This document shows positions 39,801 to 48,073 of a DNA stretch of 64,000 bases, one piece after another. The notes under the pieces are model-generated. The model saw only the letters and a list, made by a program, of their open reading frames with translations. It ran no database searches and was not told the DNA's origin. The stretch's first letter is position 1. Every line of letters begins with the position of its first letter. Source of the stretch: Paracoccus aeridis (GTDB lineage Bacteria > Pseudomonadota > Alphaproteobacteria > Rhodobacterales > Rhodobacteraceae); the NCBI RefSeq assembly GCF_004923205.2, contig NZ_SELD02000005.1, positions 41,071-105,070 of the forward strand, read 5' to 3'. The translations under genes and the position numbers were made by a program.

Positions 39801-40259
39801 TTGCCCCACCACGCCGAAAGCCGGAACCTGCCATACACGGCGCAGCAGATGTACGATCTGGTCGCCGATGTCGAACGTTATCCCGAGTTCCTGCCGTGGA
39901 ACAGCGCGGCAAGGATCCGGTCGCGCCAGCCGCTTGCCGGCGGCCCGGCAAGCGCCGAGGTGATCGAGGCGGACCTCGTCATCAGCTTCAAGGTCTTCCG
40001 CGAGCGTTTCGGCAGCCGGGTGACGCTGTATCCGGACGAGAAGCGGATCGAGACCGACTACCTCGACGGCCCGTTCAGGCACCTGCACAGCGGCTGGACC
40101 TTCACCGACCGGCCGGAAGGCGGCTGCAAGGTGGATTTCTTCGTGGATTTCGAGTTCCGCAACCCGATCCTCGGCCGCGTGATCGGCGTCGTCTTCAGCG
40201 AGGCCATGCACCGCATCGTCCGCGCGTTCCAGGACAGGGCGGCGAAGCTCTACGGCTGA
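39801..40259 (+). CDS. RatA/COQ10-like START-domain protein
   Basis: A 152-residue SRPBCC-fold protein. The pattern AESRNLPYTAQQMYDLVADV then ERYPEFLPW is diagnostic of the COQ10/RatA family; FRNPILGRVIGVVFSEAMHRIV closes the domain. In bacteria the family has been described both as a ubiquinone chaperone and, in E. coli, as RatA, which blocks 70S formation; the quinone role seems more likely here because no antitoxin partner is adjacent. The start is taken as TTG 39801 (giving MPHHAESRNLPY); GTG 39744 would add 19 unconserved residues. Confidence 0.8.
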   Translation: MPHHAESRNLPYTAQQMYDLVADVERYPEFLPWNSAARIRSRQPLAGGPASAEVIEADLVISFKVFRERFGSRVTLYPDEKRIETDYLDGPFRHLHSGWTFTDRPEGGCKVDFFVDFEFRNPILGRVIGVVFSEAMHRIVRAFQDRAAKLYG

Positions 40260-40311
40260 GGCTTCCGGGCCCGTCGGCAGGCCTGTGACCCCGCCGCCTC
40301 ATCCGGCCGCG

Positions 40312-40908
40312 TCAGCAGCGCGCCGATTCCCACAGCGCGATCTCATCCGCCAGCGCGGCGCGCAGCCGCCCTTCCAGCGCCGGGTCGAGCGAGGTGTCCG
40401 CGTCGGGCGACACGTTCATCCGCGCGGGCGCGATCTTGCGGCGAAGGCGCTCCGACAGGAACGCGAGGACCGCGTCCATCGCCTCGTAGCGAAACAGGTG
40501 ATCGACGCCGGGCCGGTCCGGCAGCGGCTGGACGAACCACGACTGCCGCCCGATCCGCGCGTAAGGCGGCTGCTCGTCGGACAGGAACCCTTCGACGAAG
40601 GTCTGGAAGCTGACCTTGGCGGTGCTGTCGGGGCGGCCGATCACCTCGTCGCGGCTGTTGTAGCGATACCAGCTTTTCAGCCGATCCACCGGCTCGCGCA
40701 GGACGGCGACCGTCTCGAACCGCGGCGCGCCGGTCCGGTCCAGCACCGGCGCGACGAAGCGCTGGAACGCGCGCAGCTCGATGTGCTTGAGGCCGGGATG
40801 GCCGGTCAGCACGGCTGCCGCGTGGGGGCGCAGCGCGACTTCCAGCGCCGTGGTGCCGGTCTTGGGAACTGACAGCAGGACCAGTCGGGCGTCGAGAAAG
40901 GCCAGCAT
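40312..40908 (-). CDS. Sulfotransferase-like protein
   Basis: A 198-residue protein with a PAPS-binding-like loop near the N-terminus (LLSVPKTGTTALE, the 5'-phosphosulfate loop) and a second motif AVLREPVDRLKSWYRYNS that resembles the 3'-phosphate loop. Together they suggest a member of the sulfotransferase superfamily, perhaps acting on a cell-surface glycan or lipid. The acceptor cannot be inferred. ATG 40908 is preferred over 40935 because a purine-rich GGAAAGCAGG precedes it. It is a lone gene, convergent with the RatA-like gene. Confidence 0.68.
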   Translation of the reverse strand: MLAFLDARLVLLSVPKTGTTALEVALRPHAAAVLTGHPGLKHIELRAFQRFVAPVLDRTGAPRFETVAVLREPVDRLKSWYRYNSRDEVIGRPDSTAKVSFQTFVEGFLSDEQPPYARIGRQSWFVQPLPDRPGVDHLFRYEAMDAVLAFLSERLRRKIAPARMNVSPDADTSLDPALEGRLRAALADEIALWESARC

Positions 40909-40997
40909 CGGGACCTGCTTTCCGGTGGGCAACATTCGGCGGCGCGGTATTGCCCCCGATCGCCCGCCGGCACAAGACGGGCGGGAAGGAGAGCGGA

Positions 40998-41354
40998 ATG
41001 GCGCTGGCGACGTTCGACAGGATCATCTCGGACCGCGGATCGACCTATGCCGTGTCCGGCGGCGCGGTCGGCTCGCAGGCCGACATCGCCGCGGCGCTGG
41101 CCGAGCTGAAGAAGGCGAGGCGCTTTGCCAAGGCCACCCACAACAGCTGGGCCGCGCGGATCGGCGGCGAGGGGATCAAGGCCGACGACGGCGAGGCGGG
41201 CGCGGGCGCGATCATCCTGCGGATGCTGGAAAGCGAAGGGCTCGACGACCACCTGATCGTCGTGACGCGCTGGTATGGCGGCAAGCATCTCGGTGGCGAC
41301 CGCTTCCGCCACGTCATTGCCGCGGTGCGCCACTACCTCGCGCAGCGGCGCTGA
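40998..41354 (+). CDS. IMPACT/YigZ (UPF0029) family protein, short form
   Basis: A 118-residue protein corresponding to the N-terminal IMPACT domain alone; YigZ proteins are about 200 residues. Conserved features are the early STYAVSGG strand, KATHNSWAARI, a DDGEAG segment and VVTRWYGGKHLGGDRFRHV near the end. AAGGAGAG precedes ATG 40998. The role in bacteria is unclear; the eukaryotic relative regulates Gcn2 during translation stress. It is convergent with the sensor kinase gene. Confidence 0.8.
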   Translation: MALATFDRIISDRGSTYAVSGGAVGSQADIAAALAELKKARRFAKATHNSWAARIGGEGIKADDGEAGAGAIILRMLESEGLDDHLIVVTRWYGGKHLGGDRFRHVIAAVRHYLAQRR

Positions 41355-41364
41355 AGAGGCGGCG

Positions 41365-42678
41365 TCAGCCCGGCAGGGTCAGTTCCGCCAGCAGCCCGCC
41401 CGCCTTCGCGCGGTCCAGCCGCAACCGCCCGCCGTTCAGCGCCGCGAGATCGTGGACGATGGCCAGCCCCAGCCCGTGCCCGGCGGCCCCCGTCTCGTCC
41501 AGCCGCCCGACGCGGGACAGCGCCCGCGCATGGTCGATGTCGGCCATGCCCGGCCCGTCGTCGGCGATGGCGACGACCACCTCGCCGGCGCTCGCGCGCA
41601 CGGTGATGTCGATCCGGGCCGCGGCCCACTTCACGGCGTTGTCGAGAAGGTTGCCGATCATTTCCTCGAGGTCGTGACGGTCGCCCGCGAAGGTGGCGGC
41701 GGACGCGCAATCGACCGTGACCAACAGCCCTCTGTCCGCGGCGGGATGGCGCAGTACCAGCAGGATGTCGTCGATCACGGCCGCGACGGGCGTGCGCGCG
41801 CCGCGCGGCAGGCCCGCCCCCGCGCTGCGCGCGCGGCGCAGGTGCCAGTCGATCTGACGGTCCATCCGCTTGACCAGCGGCAGCCCCGGATGCCCGGGTG
41901 GCAGCGTGTTCGCCATCGCGGCGAGCGGGGTCTTCAGCGCATGCGCGAGGTTCCCGAGGTGTTCGCGCGACCGCGCGAGCACCGTGGCGTTCCGGTCGAC
42001 GAGCGCGTTCAGCTCGGCCACCACGGGGCGCAGCTCGGCGACGCGGGGCAGGGGCATGGCGGGCGTGCGCCCCTCGCGCACGGCCTTGATCCCGCGTCCC
42101 ATCGTCGTGAGCGAGGCAAGACCCGCCGACACCTGCACCAGCGTCGCGGCCGCAAGCCCGAGCCCCAGCACCACCAGCGACAGTGCCAGCGGTTGCCGCA
42201 CGGGGCCGAGCGCCGCGTCGATTTCGGCCTGCGGGGCGGTCACGGTGACGGTCAGCGCGTCGTCGACCCCCGGGACGGTGAAGCGGCGGGTCGTCACCCG
42301 CAGCGCCTCTCCCTCCGGTCCCGTGCCCGTCGCTCCGATGGCGGGGGCAGCGCCGGGGTTCAGTTGCATGTCGAAGAGCGACGGCGACTTTGCCACGGGC
42401 AGCCCGGCCCGGTCGACCTGCCAGAACCATCCCGACAGCGGCAGGCCATACCGCGGATCAGCGGGGCCGTTCGCCACGACGGCCCGGCCGGTGTCGTCCA
42501 CCTGAACCTGTGCGATCAGCGTGTCCGCGATGGCTGCGGCGTCGGCATCGAAACGGCTGGTGACGAACCGCTCCAGCACGCCGCCGATCACCACCCACGC
42601 GCCCAGCAGCGCGACGGTCAGCCACACCGCCGCGAGCGCCAGAAGCCGCAGCCGGATGGAATCGGCGATGCGCGGCAT
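41365..42678 (-). CDS. Sensor histidine kinase of an OmpR-type two-component system
   Basis: A 437-residue inner-membrane kinase. Membrane helices at residues 12-34 and about 165-185 flank a periplasmic sensor domain. The dimerisation H-box is LGNLAHALKTPLAAM (near residue 245). The ATP-binding part has the N-box NLLDNAVKWA, G1 DDGPGMA and G2 GHGLGLAIV. The H-box spelling and the layout recall PhoQ-like sensors, but no acidic metal-binding patch is obvious. It is co-directional with the regulator gene (one base shared) and the PepSY gene, so the three form one operon. Confidence 0.92.
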   Translation of the reverse strand: MPRIADSIRLRLLALAAVWLTVALLGAWVVIGGVLERFVTSRFDADAAAIADTLIAQVQVDDTGRAVVANGPADPRYGLPLSGWFWQVDRAGLPVAKSPSLFDMQLNPGAAPAIGATGTGPEGEALRVTTRRFTVPGVDDALTVTVTAPQAEIDAALGPVRQPLALSLVVLGLGLAAATLVQVSAGLASLTTMGRGIKAVREGRTPAMPLPRVAELRPVVAELNALVDRNATVLARSREHLGNLAHALKTPLAAMANTLPPGHPGLPLVKRMDRQIDWHLRRARSAGAGLPRGARTPVAAVIDDILLVLRHPAADRGLLVTVDCASAATFAGDRHDLEEMIGNLLDNAVKWAAARIDITVRASAGEVVVAIADDGPGMADIDHARALSRVGRLDETGAAGHGLGLAIVHDLAALNGGRLRLDRAKAGGLLAELTLPG

Positions 42679-43343
42679 CAGCGCGGCCCGGCGTTCAGGA
42701 CATAGCCCTCGCCGCGCCGCGTCTCGATCAGCCCGTCCCCGATCTTGCGGCGCAGCCGGCCGATCACGACCTCGAGCGAGCGGAAATCGCGATCGGCGCC
42801 CGCGTCGTACAGGTGATCCGAGAGCTCGGTCCGGGTCACCACGCGGTTCTGGTGGTGCATGAGATAGGCGAGGATCCGCGATTCAAATGCGGTCAGCTTC
42901 AGCGGCACGCCGTCGCGCGTGGCGACCGACATCTGCGTGTCGAAGCGCAGCGGACCAGCGGTCAGCACCACCTGGGCGTGGCCGGCCGCGCGGCGCACCA
43001 GCGTCTGCGCGCGCAGCACGACCTCGTCCAGCCGGAACGGCTTTACGGCATAATCGTCCGCGCCGGCGCGAAAGCCCGCGACCTTGTCGGCCCAGTCGCC
43101 GCGCGCGGTCAGGATCAGGACGGGCAGGGCGATCCCCTGTCCGCGCCAGCGCGTCAGGACCTCGATCCCGTTCATGCCGGGCAGGCCGAGGTCGAGGATG
43201 GCGACGTCGTAGGCTTCCGTCGCGCCCAGGAACTCGCCCTCGGTGCCGTCGGCCGCCAGGTCGCAGACGAAGCCGGCCTCGCGCATCGACGCGGCAAGCT
43301 GGGACGACAGCGCGGGGTCATCCTCGACGATCAGGCAGCGCAT
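42678..43343 (-). CDS. OmpR/PhoB-family response regulator
   Basis: A 221-residue transcription factor with an N-terminal receiver (acidic residues in IVEDDPALSSQL, phospho-acceptor Asp in AILDLGLPGMNG, Lys in AVKPFRLDE) and a C-terminal winged helix (LTAFESRILAYLMHHQNRVVT, SLEVVIGRLRRKIG, ETRRGEGYVL). It lies between the PepSY gene and the partner kinase. It probably activates its own operon and perhaps the divergent exported-protein gene, whose shared intergenic region holds a dyad at 43851-43876. Confidence 0.93.
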   Translation of the reverse strand: MRCLIVEDDPALSSQLAASMREAGFVCDLAADGTEGEFLGATEAYDVAILDLGLPGMNGIEVLTRWRGQGIALPVLILTARGDWADKVAGFRAGADDYAVKPFRLDEVVLRAQTLVRRAAGHAQVVLTAGPLRFDTQMSVATRDGVPLKLTAFESRILAYLMHHQNRVVTRTELSDHLYDAGADRDFRSLEVVIGRLRRKIGDGLIETRRGEGYVLNAGPR

Positions 43344-43346
43344 CGT

Positions 43347-43814
43347 TCAGTCCTTTCCGGTGCCGCGCCGCGCGCGGACGAGGTCGTTGCCCGCCGCCTC
43401 GAGGAACGAGGCGTCGCGCGCGTCGATCCGGACGAGCAGCAGGTCCTGTTCCGGCGTGAGAAGCCGCAGAACATAGACGAGTTGCACCCCGCGCGCGGCC
43501 TCCTCCGGTCGCGGACGGGACAGGGCGGCGCCGATGACCCGGCCTCGATACCGGCCGGACGCTACCCTGACGGCCTCGCGCAGCGATACGACCGGGAAGG
43601 TGGGACCGGCGTCGTCGGGCGCGATCATCGGTTGCGCGATCCGCGGGGAAGGGGGCGAGGGCGGGGGCGGGCGGTGGTGGTGGTGGTGCGCGACATGGCC
43701 TGCGGGATGCAGGCGGGGCTGCGATGGCCGGTCCCAGCCGCCCACCGCCGCGCCAAGCAGCACCAGCGCCGCGGCGGCGCCGATCAGGATCAACAGGAAA
43801 AGGCGCGGCGGCAT
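43347..43814 (-). CDS. Membrane-anchored PepSY-like protein with His-rich linker
   Basis: A 155-residue protein: one N-terminal membrane helix (LFLLILIGAAAALVLLGAAV), a linker with six His residues and a proline run (HVAHHHHHRPPPPSPPSP), and a C-terminal domain that looks like PepSY (GRYRGRVIGAAL, LVYVLRLLTPEQDLLLVRID). It probably faces the periplasm. The His cluster could bind a transition metal, making it a candidate accessory sensor for the adjacent kinase; this is inferred. ATG 43814 is chosen because residues encoded upstream run into the divergent promoter. Its stop is three bases before the regulator gene. Confidence 0.72.
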   Translation of the reverse strand: MPPRLFLLILIGAAAALVLLGAAVGGWDRPSQPRLHPAGHVAHHHHHRPPPPSPPSPRIAQPMIAPDDAGPTFPVVSLREAVRVASGRYRGRVIGAALSRPRPEEAARGVQLVYVLRLLTPEQDLLLVRIDARDASFLEAAGNDLVRARRGTGKD

Positions 43815-43850
43815 GGTCGTGTCTTTCGCGCGATGATGCCAAACGGAAAC

Positions 43851-43876
43851 CGAACGAGCCATTGGCTTTTCGTTCG
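43851..43876. promoter_or_regulatory. Imperfect dyad between divergent promoters
   Basis: CGAACGA (43851-43857) and TCGTTCG (43870-43876) are perfect inverted repeats, with GCCA and TGGC nested between them. The element lies in the 136-base region shared by the PepSY/two-component operon and the exported protein gene. A binding site for the response regulator is plausible but unproven. Confidence 0.4.
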
Positions 43877-43950
43877 CGTAGCGCCGGGTAAGTCCCGTTG
43901 CATGGCCGGTCGCAAACAACGCAGCCGGCGGATGCAGAAGGATGAACTTT

Positions 43951-44970
43951 ATGCGACTGAGACCCGCGAACTCCACCGCCGTGCTGACCGCGCTGGCGCT
44001 GCTTGCCACTCCGATGGGCGTGGCGGCCCAGACACAGACGGCGCCAACCGTGACGCCGCCCGCGCCTGCGGCCCCGGCGGCCCCCGCACCCGGTCCCGGT
44101 CAACAGGCAGGGCAGGCAGCCGGCCAGCCTGCGCCCGCGCAAGGCGCCGCCGCCGCCCCGGAACGCGCCGGGGTGCAGGTGCCTCCGGCGGTGGCCGAGC
44201 TCGGCATGACCGACGCCGAGGTGTCGGAAGGGCGGCGCGGCGACCGGGTGCGCGGCATCCTGCCGGGCGGCGTCGAGGCCGAGGCGATGATCGGCCGCGA
44301 CGGCGCCCTGCGCGGCGTCCGCAGCACCGACGACGACGTGGGCCTGCCCGCCGACGTCGTTGCGCGCCTGGTTCCGCAGGCGGTGCGGGACGCGGCCATC
44401 TATCGCGAGATCGCGACCGTGACCGGCGTGATGATCTCGCCGAAAGGCGTGATGGTGGGCGGCAAGGATGCGGACGGCGAGGCGGTACGGGCCGGGTTCA
44501 GCAACGACGGCACGCTGCAACGCTTCGGCCGCGGCGAGATGGAGCGCCCGGAGCCCCGCGGCCCGCACGGCGAGGGTTATCGCGAGAAGCACCGCAAGCA
44601 CGGGGAGCCGGACGGCGGGAAGCATGGCAGACCGGACGGCGACGGCGACCGGGGCGAAGGGCGGCGGCATGGCGCGGGACCGGACGCCGAAGCCGGCGAC
44701 CCGCAGGATCAGCGGGCGGGGCCGGATCGGGATGCGTCCCCTGATCGGGGCGGGGACCGTCCACGCGGCCCCGCGGGCAACGGCGACGTGCGGCCCGCGC
44801 TGGACGAGGCTGCGGCCCGCGCCGCGCTCGACCGCGCGGGCTACACCCAGCCCGGCACGATCCTGCGGGCCGGTCCGCGCACCCTGGCGGAAGCAGTCAA
44901 CCCGGCCGGCGAGCCGGTCACGGTCGAGCTGAACCCGCGTGGCGAGGTCGTGCGCGAAACGGCCCGCTGA
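43951..44970 (+). CDS. Exported protein with PepSY-like ends and charged low-complexity core
   Basis: A 339-residue protein with a signal peptide (cut near GVAA-QTQ), then an Ala/Pro/Gln-rich stretch and a folded region around residues 85-190 (GILPGGVEAEAMIGRDGALRG, YREIATVTGVMISPKGVMVG). Residues about 200-275 are a disordered Gly/Asp/Arg/His segment. The last 70 residues (AAARAALDRAGYTQPGTILR, NPAGEPVTVELNPRGEV) resemble small PepSY- or SPOR-like folds, though no family is certain. ATG 43951 follows AAGGA at ideal distance; ATG 43942 is too close to it. The divergent two-component operon probably regulates it. I do not assign a function. Confidence 0.6.
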   Translation: MRLRPANSTAVLTALALLATPMGVAAQTQTAPTVTPPAPAAPAAPAPGPGQQAGQAAGQPAPAQGAAAAPERAGVQVPPAVAELGMTDAEVSEGRRGDRVRGILPGGVEAEAMIGRDGALRGVRSTDDDVGLPADVVARLVPQAVRDAAIYREIATVTGVMISPKGVMVGGKDADGEAVRAGFSNDGTLQRFGRGEMERPEPRGPHGEGYREKHRKHGEPDGGKHGRPDGDGDRGEGRRHGAGPDAEAGDPQDQRAGPDRDASPDRGGDRPRGPAGNGDVRPALDEAAARAALDRAGYTQPGTILRAGPRTLAEAVNPAGEPVTVELNPRGEVVRETAR

Positions 44971-44988
44971 GCGGCCGTTGACTGGGAG

Positions 44989-45014
44989 AAGGGCTTGAGA
45001 CCAAGGGCCCTTTT
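44989..45014 (+). terminator. Rho-independent terminator of the exported-protein gene
   Basis: AAGGGCTTG pairs with CAAGggCCCTT (two-base bulge) around the loop AGAC, followed by a short T-tract (TTTTCC), 19 bases after the stop codon. Confidence 0.65.
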
Positions 45015-45056
45015 CCTTGCGACATGACCGTAACTCCTGGTTCTTGTCCCTTGATT

Positions 45057-45473
45057 TCAGACCTTTCTGTCCAGCATCGGAGCAATGCCGGACAGGTCGT
45101 AGCCGGCATCGGCGGCGATCCGCAGGATCTCGCCTGCGGGACGCTCGCCGGCCTGGGTCAGCGCCCACAGCACCGCCGAGCGATTGCCGCTGCGGCAATA
45201 GGCGAAGGCCGGTCCCGCGCCGCCGGTCGCCGCCGCGAAGTCGCGGACCATGTCAGGCGTAACCTGGCCGGGATTGAACGGGATGTGGTGGTAGGCCATG
45301 CCCGCACGCCGCGCCGCCTCGGCCATCGCGGTCGAGTCCTCGTCCGGGCCGACCTCGGCGTCGGGCCGGTTGTTGATCAGCGTGCGGAACCCGGCGCGCG
45401 CAAGCTCCTCGACCTCGGACGGCTGGATCTGGGGCGAGACGGAGAGGTCCGGGGTGAGTTGGCGCAGGTCCAT
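45057..45473 (-). CDS. TIGR01244/DUF442-type sulfur transferase or phosphatase-like protein
   Basis: A 138-residue protein of the dual-specificity-phosphatase fold. It starts MDLRQLTPDLSVSPQIQPSE, typical of the beta-lactamase-hydrolase-like (Blh) N-domain family. The active loop is AYCRSGNRSAVLW, with Cys and Arg spaced as in CxxxxR. ATG 45473 has GGAGC upstream. Family members are linked to sulfide or persulfide handling in some bacteria; no such partner genes are visible here. It lies just downstream of the phosphoglycolate phosphatase gene on the same strand. Confidence 0.78.
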   Translation of the reverse strand: MDLRQLTPDLSVSPQIQPSEVEELARAGFRTLINNRPDAEVGPDEDSTAMAEAARRAGMAYHHIPFNPGQVTPDMVRDFAAATGGAGPAFAYCRSGNRSAVLWALTQAGERPAGEILRIAADAGYDLSGIAPMLDRKV

Positions 45474-45529
45474 GCGTGGGCTCCGGTGTGTCAGGGTCGG
45501 GGACAAGATCGTGTGTCGGCGGCCGGGGT

Positions 45530-46216
45530 TCAAGCGATCAACTTGTCCATCGTCTCGGCAACCAGCGCCGGCAGCGTCGAGAAGTCGTCGAACTGCGCGT
45601 GATGCGGCAGCGACGCGACCGGCCCGTGCCGGTAGCCGCCCATGAACAGGATGAGCGGCACGCCGGCATTGCGGGCGCAGTTGGCGTCGAATTCGCTGTC
45701 GCCGACGAAGATGCCGCGCGGGCGCGAGGGATCTGCGCCGAGCCGCGCGAAGGCCTCGACCAGCGGCGCCGGGTCAGGCTTCTTCACCGCGAGGCTGTCG
45801 CCGCTGACGACCGCGCCGAACATCGGCGCGAGGCCGAAATGATCGAGCACCGCCATCGTCGCCGCATGGGGCTTGTTGGTGCAGATCCCGAGCGGATGAC
45901 CGCTGCGGGCCAGCGCCTCCAGCGCCTCGGGGACGCCGTCGAACAGCCGCGTCAGCTGCGTGGCGTGATGGTAGCGCGACATGAACGCCGCGATCAGCCG
46001 CGACCGCTCGGCCGGGTCGATCCCGAGATCCGACGCGATCAGCGCCCACAGCATGTCGACGCCGCCGCCGATGAAGCTGCGCACGCGGTCGAGCGTCAGG
46101 GTGCGCTCGCCAGCATCGCGCAGCGTGGCATTGACGCTGGCGTGAATGTCCGGCGCGCTGTCGACCAACGTCCCGTCGAGATCGAATATCACAGGACAAC
46201 GTGTCTGGACTGTCAT
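45530..46216 (-). CDS. gph: Phosphoglycolate phosphatase, HAD superfamily
   Basis: A 228-residue Mg-dependent phosphatase that would dephosphorylate 2-phosphoglycolate from DNA repair or photorespiration. HAD motif I is VIFDLDGTLVDSAPDI with the nucleophilic Asp; motif II is the Thr in GICTNKP; motif III Lys is in AVKKPDP; motif IV is GIFVGDSEFD. The length and cap region fit Gph. A generic HAD phosphatase is possible. It is upstream of the TIGR01244 gene with a gap of about 55 bases. Confidence 0.86.
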   Translation of the reverse strand: MTVQTRCPVIFDLDGTLVDSAPDIHASVNATLRDAGERTLTLDRVRSFIGGGVDMLWALIASDLGIDPAERSRLIAAFMSRYHHATQLTRLFDGVPEALEALARSGHPLGICTNKPHAATMAVLDHFGLAPMFGAVVSGDSLAVKKPDPAPLVEAFARLGADPSRPRGIFVGDSEFDANCARNAGVPLILFMGGYRHGPVASLPHHAQFDDFSTLPALVAETMDKLIA

Positions 46217-46776
46217 AAAATCTTCGATGCTCGTCTTTACGGCTGCGCGTTGCGCGTCATCCTAGCCGATGCCAAGTGCAACGTGAAACCGGAGTTCGCG
46301 ACGACGGCAGGATATGTATATTACATAATACAAATTATCCAAAGCGCGTGTTGGCCGATCTATGATGCGCTGCCTCGTGGCACAGGGCGCGGGCTACGGG
46401 CCACAATGCGGCACGAGCTGGCTCCCGATCAGGATCCGCTGCGGGTACCGCCGATGTCGTCGTCCGTTGCAAGCGGCTCGGGTACTGAAAAGCCGATCAA
46501 CGCTGTTTCGCCCGACGTTCAGTCCCGCCAACGTCACCGCGATGATCGAGTGCGCCGGCCGCTTCTTCGTCGTGCTGAAGAACGCCGAGAAGCGCACGGC
46601 GCCGATCATGGCGCAGATCGCAATCGTGCCGACGCCCCTGCCCTGTCAGGCCCGATATTCGGATGAGCTCCGACCCAGGATGGTTGAGTGCGCCGGACCC
46701 CCGTCGCCCCTTAGCGCCGCGGTGATCCTCGTCAGTACCGTAGATCGTGCGCCGTTCGGGACCAAGGCCGCCCGGA
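46217..46776. other. Low-coding, partly AT-rich intergenic region
   Basis: About 560 bases. The stretch 46311-46345 is unusually AT-rich for this genome and may hold the gph promoter. Open frames on both strands have no recognisable family features and no ribosome sites. Composition differs from the flanks, which may mean decayed or inserted DNA, but no transposase or integrase motif was seen. Confidence 0.5.
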
Positions 46777-48006
46777 TCAAACCGCCGGTCGGGCCGGTTT
46801 TCCCCGTGTCTCGAACGATACCGCGCCCTCGAGCCCGGTCGAGCCGTAGAGCCATGCCACCTCGTCGAACCATTCCTCGGGACCGCGGGCGCGCATCACG
46901 GCGTTGCGCAGTTCGGCATGGGCTACGGCGGGGTGGTAGACGTGCTGGCCGATCTCGCGCGACTGCAACTGCACGCGGGCGGTGCGCAGGCGGCGCAGGT
47001 CCTGGTAGGCGCCAAGCGCGGCCTCGATGTCCTCGCCGTGGCGCTCGAACGTCGCGGACAGCGCCACGGCATCCTCCATCGCCATGCAGGCGCCCTGCGC
47101 GAAATACTGCATCATCGGATGCGCCGCGTCCCCCAGCAGCGCCACCCGCCCGTCCACCCAGTTCATCACCGGGTCGCGGTCGCACAGCACCCAGCGCTTC
47201 CAGTCGCGGCCGCGGTCGATGATCTGGCGCGCGATCGGGGCGACATGCTCGAAGCCCTTGCGGACCTCGTCGCTGGACACCGGCACACCCGCCTCGGGGC
47301 TGGGGGCGTCGTTGTGATAGGTCACCACCAGGTTGAACATCTTCCAGTCCTTCAAGGGGTAATGGACGATGTGGCATTTCGGCCCGGCCCAGAGGGTCGC
47401 GGCGTTCCAGCGCAGTTCCTCGGGCATGTCCTCCGTGGGGATCACCGAGCGATAGGTGGTGTGGCCGGACACGCGCGGGGCGCCGTCGCCCACGACCCGC
47501 TGGCGGACGTTGGACCACAGCCCGTCGGCGCCGATCAGCGCGCGCCCCCGGACCTCCTCGCCGTCCTTCAGGATCGCGGTGACGGTCTCGCCGTCCTGAC
47601 GGTAGTCGGTGACCTCGGCCGAGGTCCGCAATCCGACCAGCGGATGATCGCTGCAGGCCCTGAGGAACACGGCATGCAGGTCACCGCGGTGGATCACCGC
47701 GTAGGGGTTGCCGAAGCGGGCGCGGAAGGCGTCGTCCAGCGGGATGTGGGTGATCTCGTCGCCGGAGATCGCGTCCATCAGGCGCAGCTGGTCGACATAG
47801 ACCGCCATGTCGCGCGCCGTGTCGCCCACGCCCAGATAGTCGAAGGCGTGAAAGGCATTCGGGCCAAGCTGGATGCCGGCGCCGATCTCGCCCAGTTGCG
47901 GCGCCCGTTCCAGGACCAGCGAGCCGATGCCCTTCCCGGCAAGGCCGATGGCGGTGGCAAGGCCGCCGATGCCGCCGCCGGCGATCAGAACGGGAAGTCG
48001 GGACAT
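46777..48006 (-). CDS. FAD-dependent monooxygenase, probable 3-hydroxybenzoate 6-monooxygenase
   Basis: A 409-residue flavoprotein that would hydroxylate 3-hydroxybenzoate to gentisate with NADH and O2. FAD motifs are present: VLIAGGGIGGLATAIGL at the N-terminus, LIGADGLWSNVR near residue 155 and ALLGDAAHPMMQYFAQGACM near 285. The ending and sequence style fit 3-hydroxybenzoate 6-hydroxylase over salicylate hydroxylase, and the linked genes encode a whole gentisate route, which makes gentisate the expected product. It is the last gene of the minus-strand catabolic cluster. Confidence 0.85.
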   Translation of the reverse strand: MSRLPVLIAGGGIGGLATAIGLAGKGIGSLVLERAPQLGEIGAGIQLGPNAFHAFDYLGVGDTARDMAVYVDQLRLMDAISGDEITHIPLDDAFRARFGNPYAVIHRGDLHAVFLRACSDHPLVGLRTSAEVTDYRQDGETVTAILKDGEEVRGRALIGADGLWSNVRQRVVGDGAPRVSGHTTYRSVIPTEDMPEELRWNAATLWAGPKCHIVHYPLKDWKMFNLVVTYHNDAPSPEAGVPVSSDEVRKGFEHVAPIARQIIDRGRDWKRWVLCDRDPVMNWVDGRVALLGDAAHPMMQYFAQGACMAMEDAVALSATFERHGEDIEAALGAYQDLRRLRTARVQLQSREIGQHVYHPAVAHAELRNAVMRARGPEEWFDEVAWLYGSTGLEGAVSFETRGKPARPAV

Positions 48007-48073
48007 GACAGATCTCCTTCATCGGGTCGACGGTGCGGCCCGGACGCGGGTTCAGGGGTTCAGGGCGCGGCCG

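Noticed and set aside
46362..47222. 286-codon open frame opposite the end of the monooxygenase gene
   Set aside because: Most of it is antisense to a clear flavoprotein; the remainder shows no motif.
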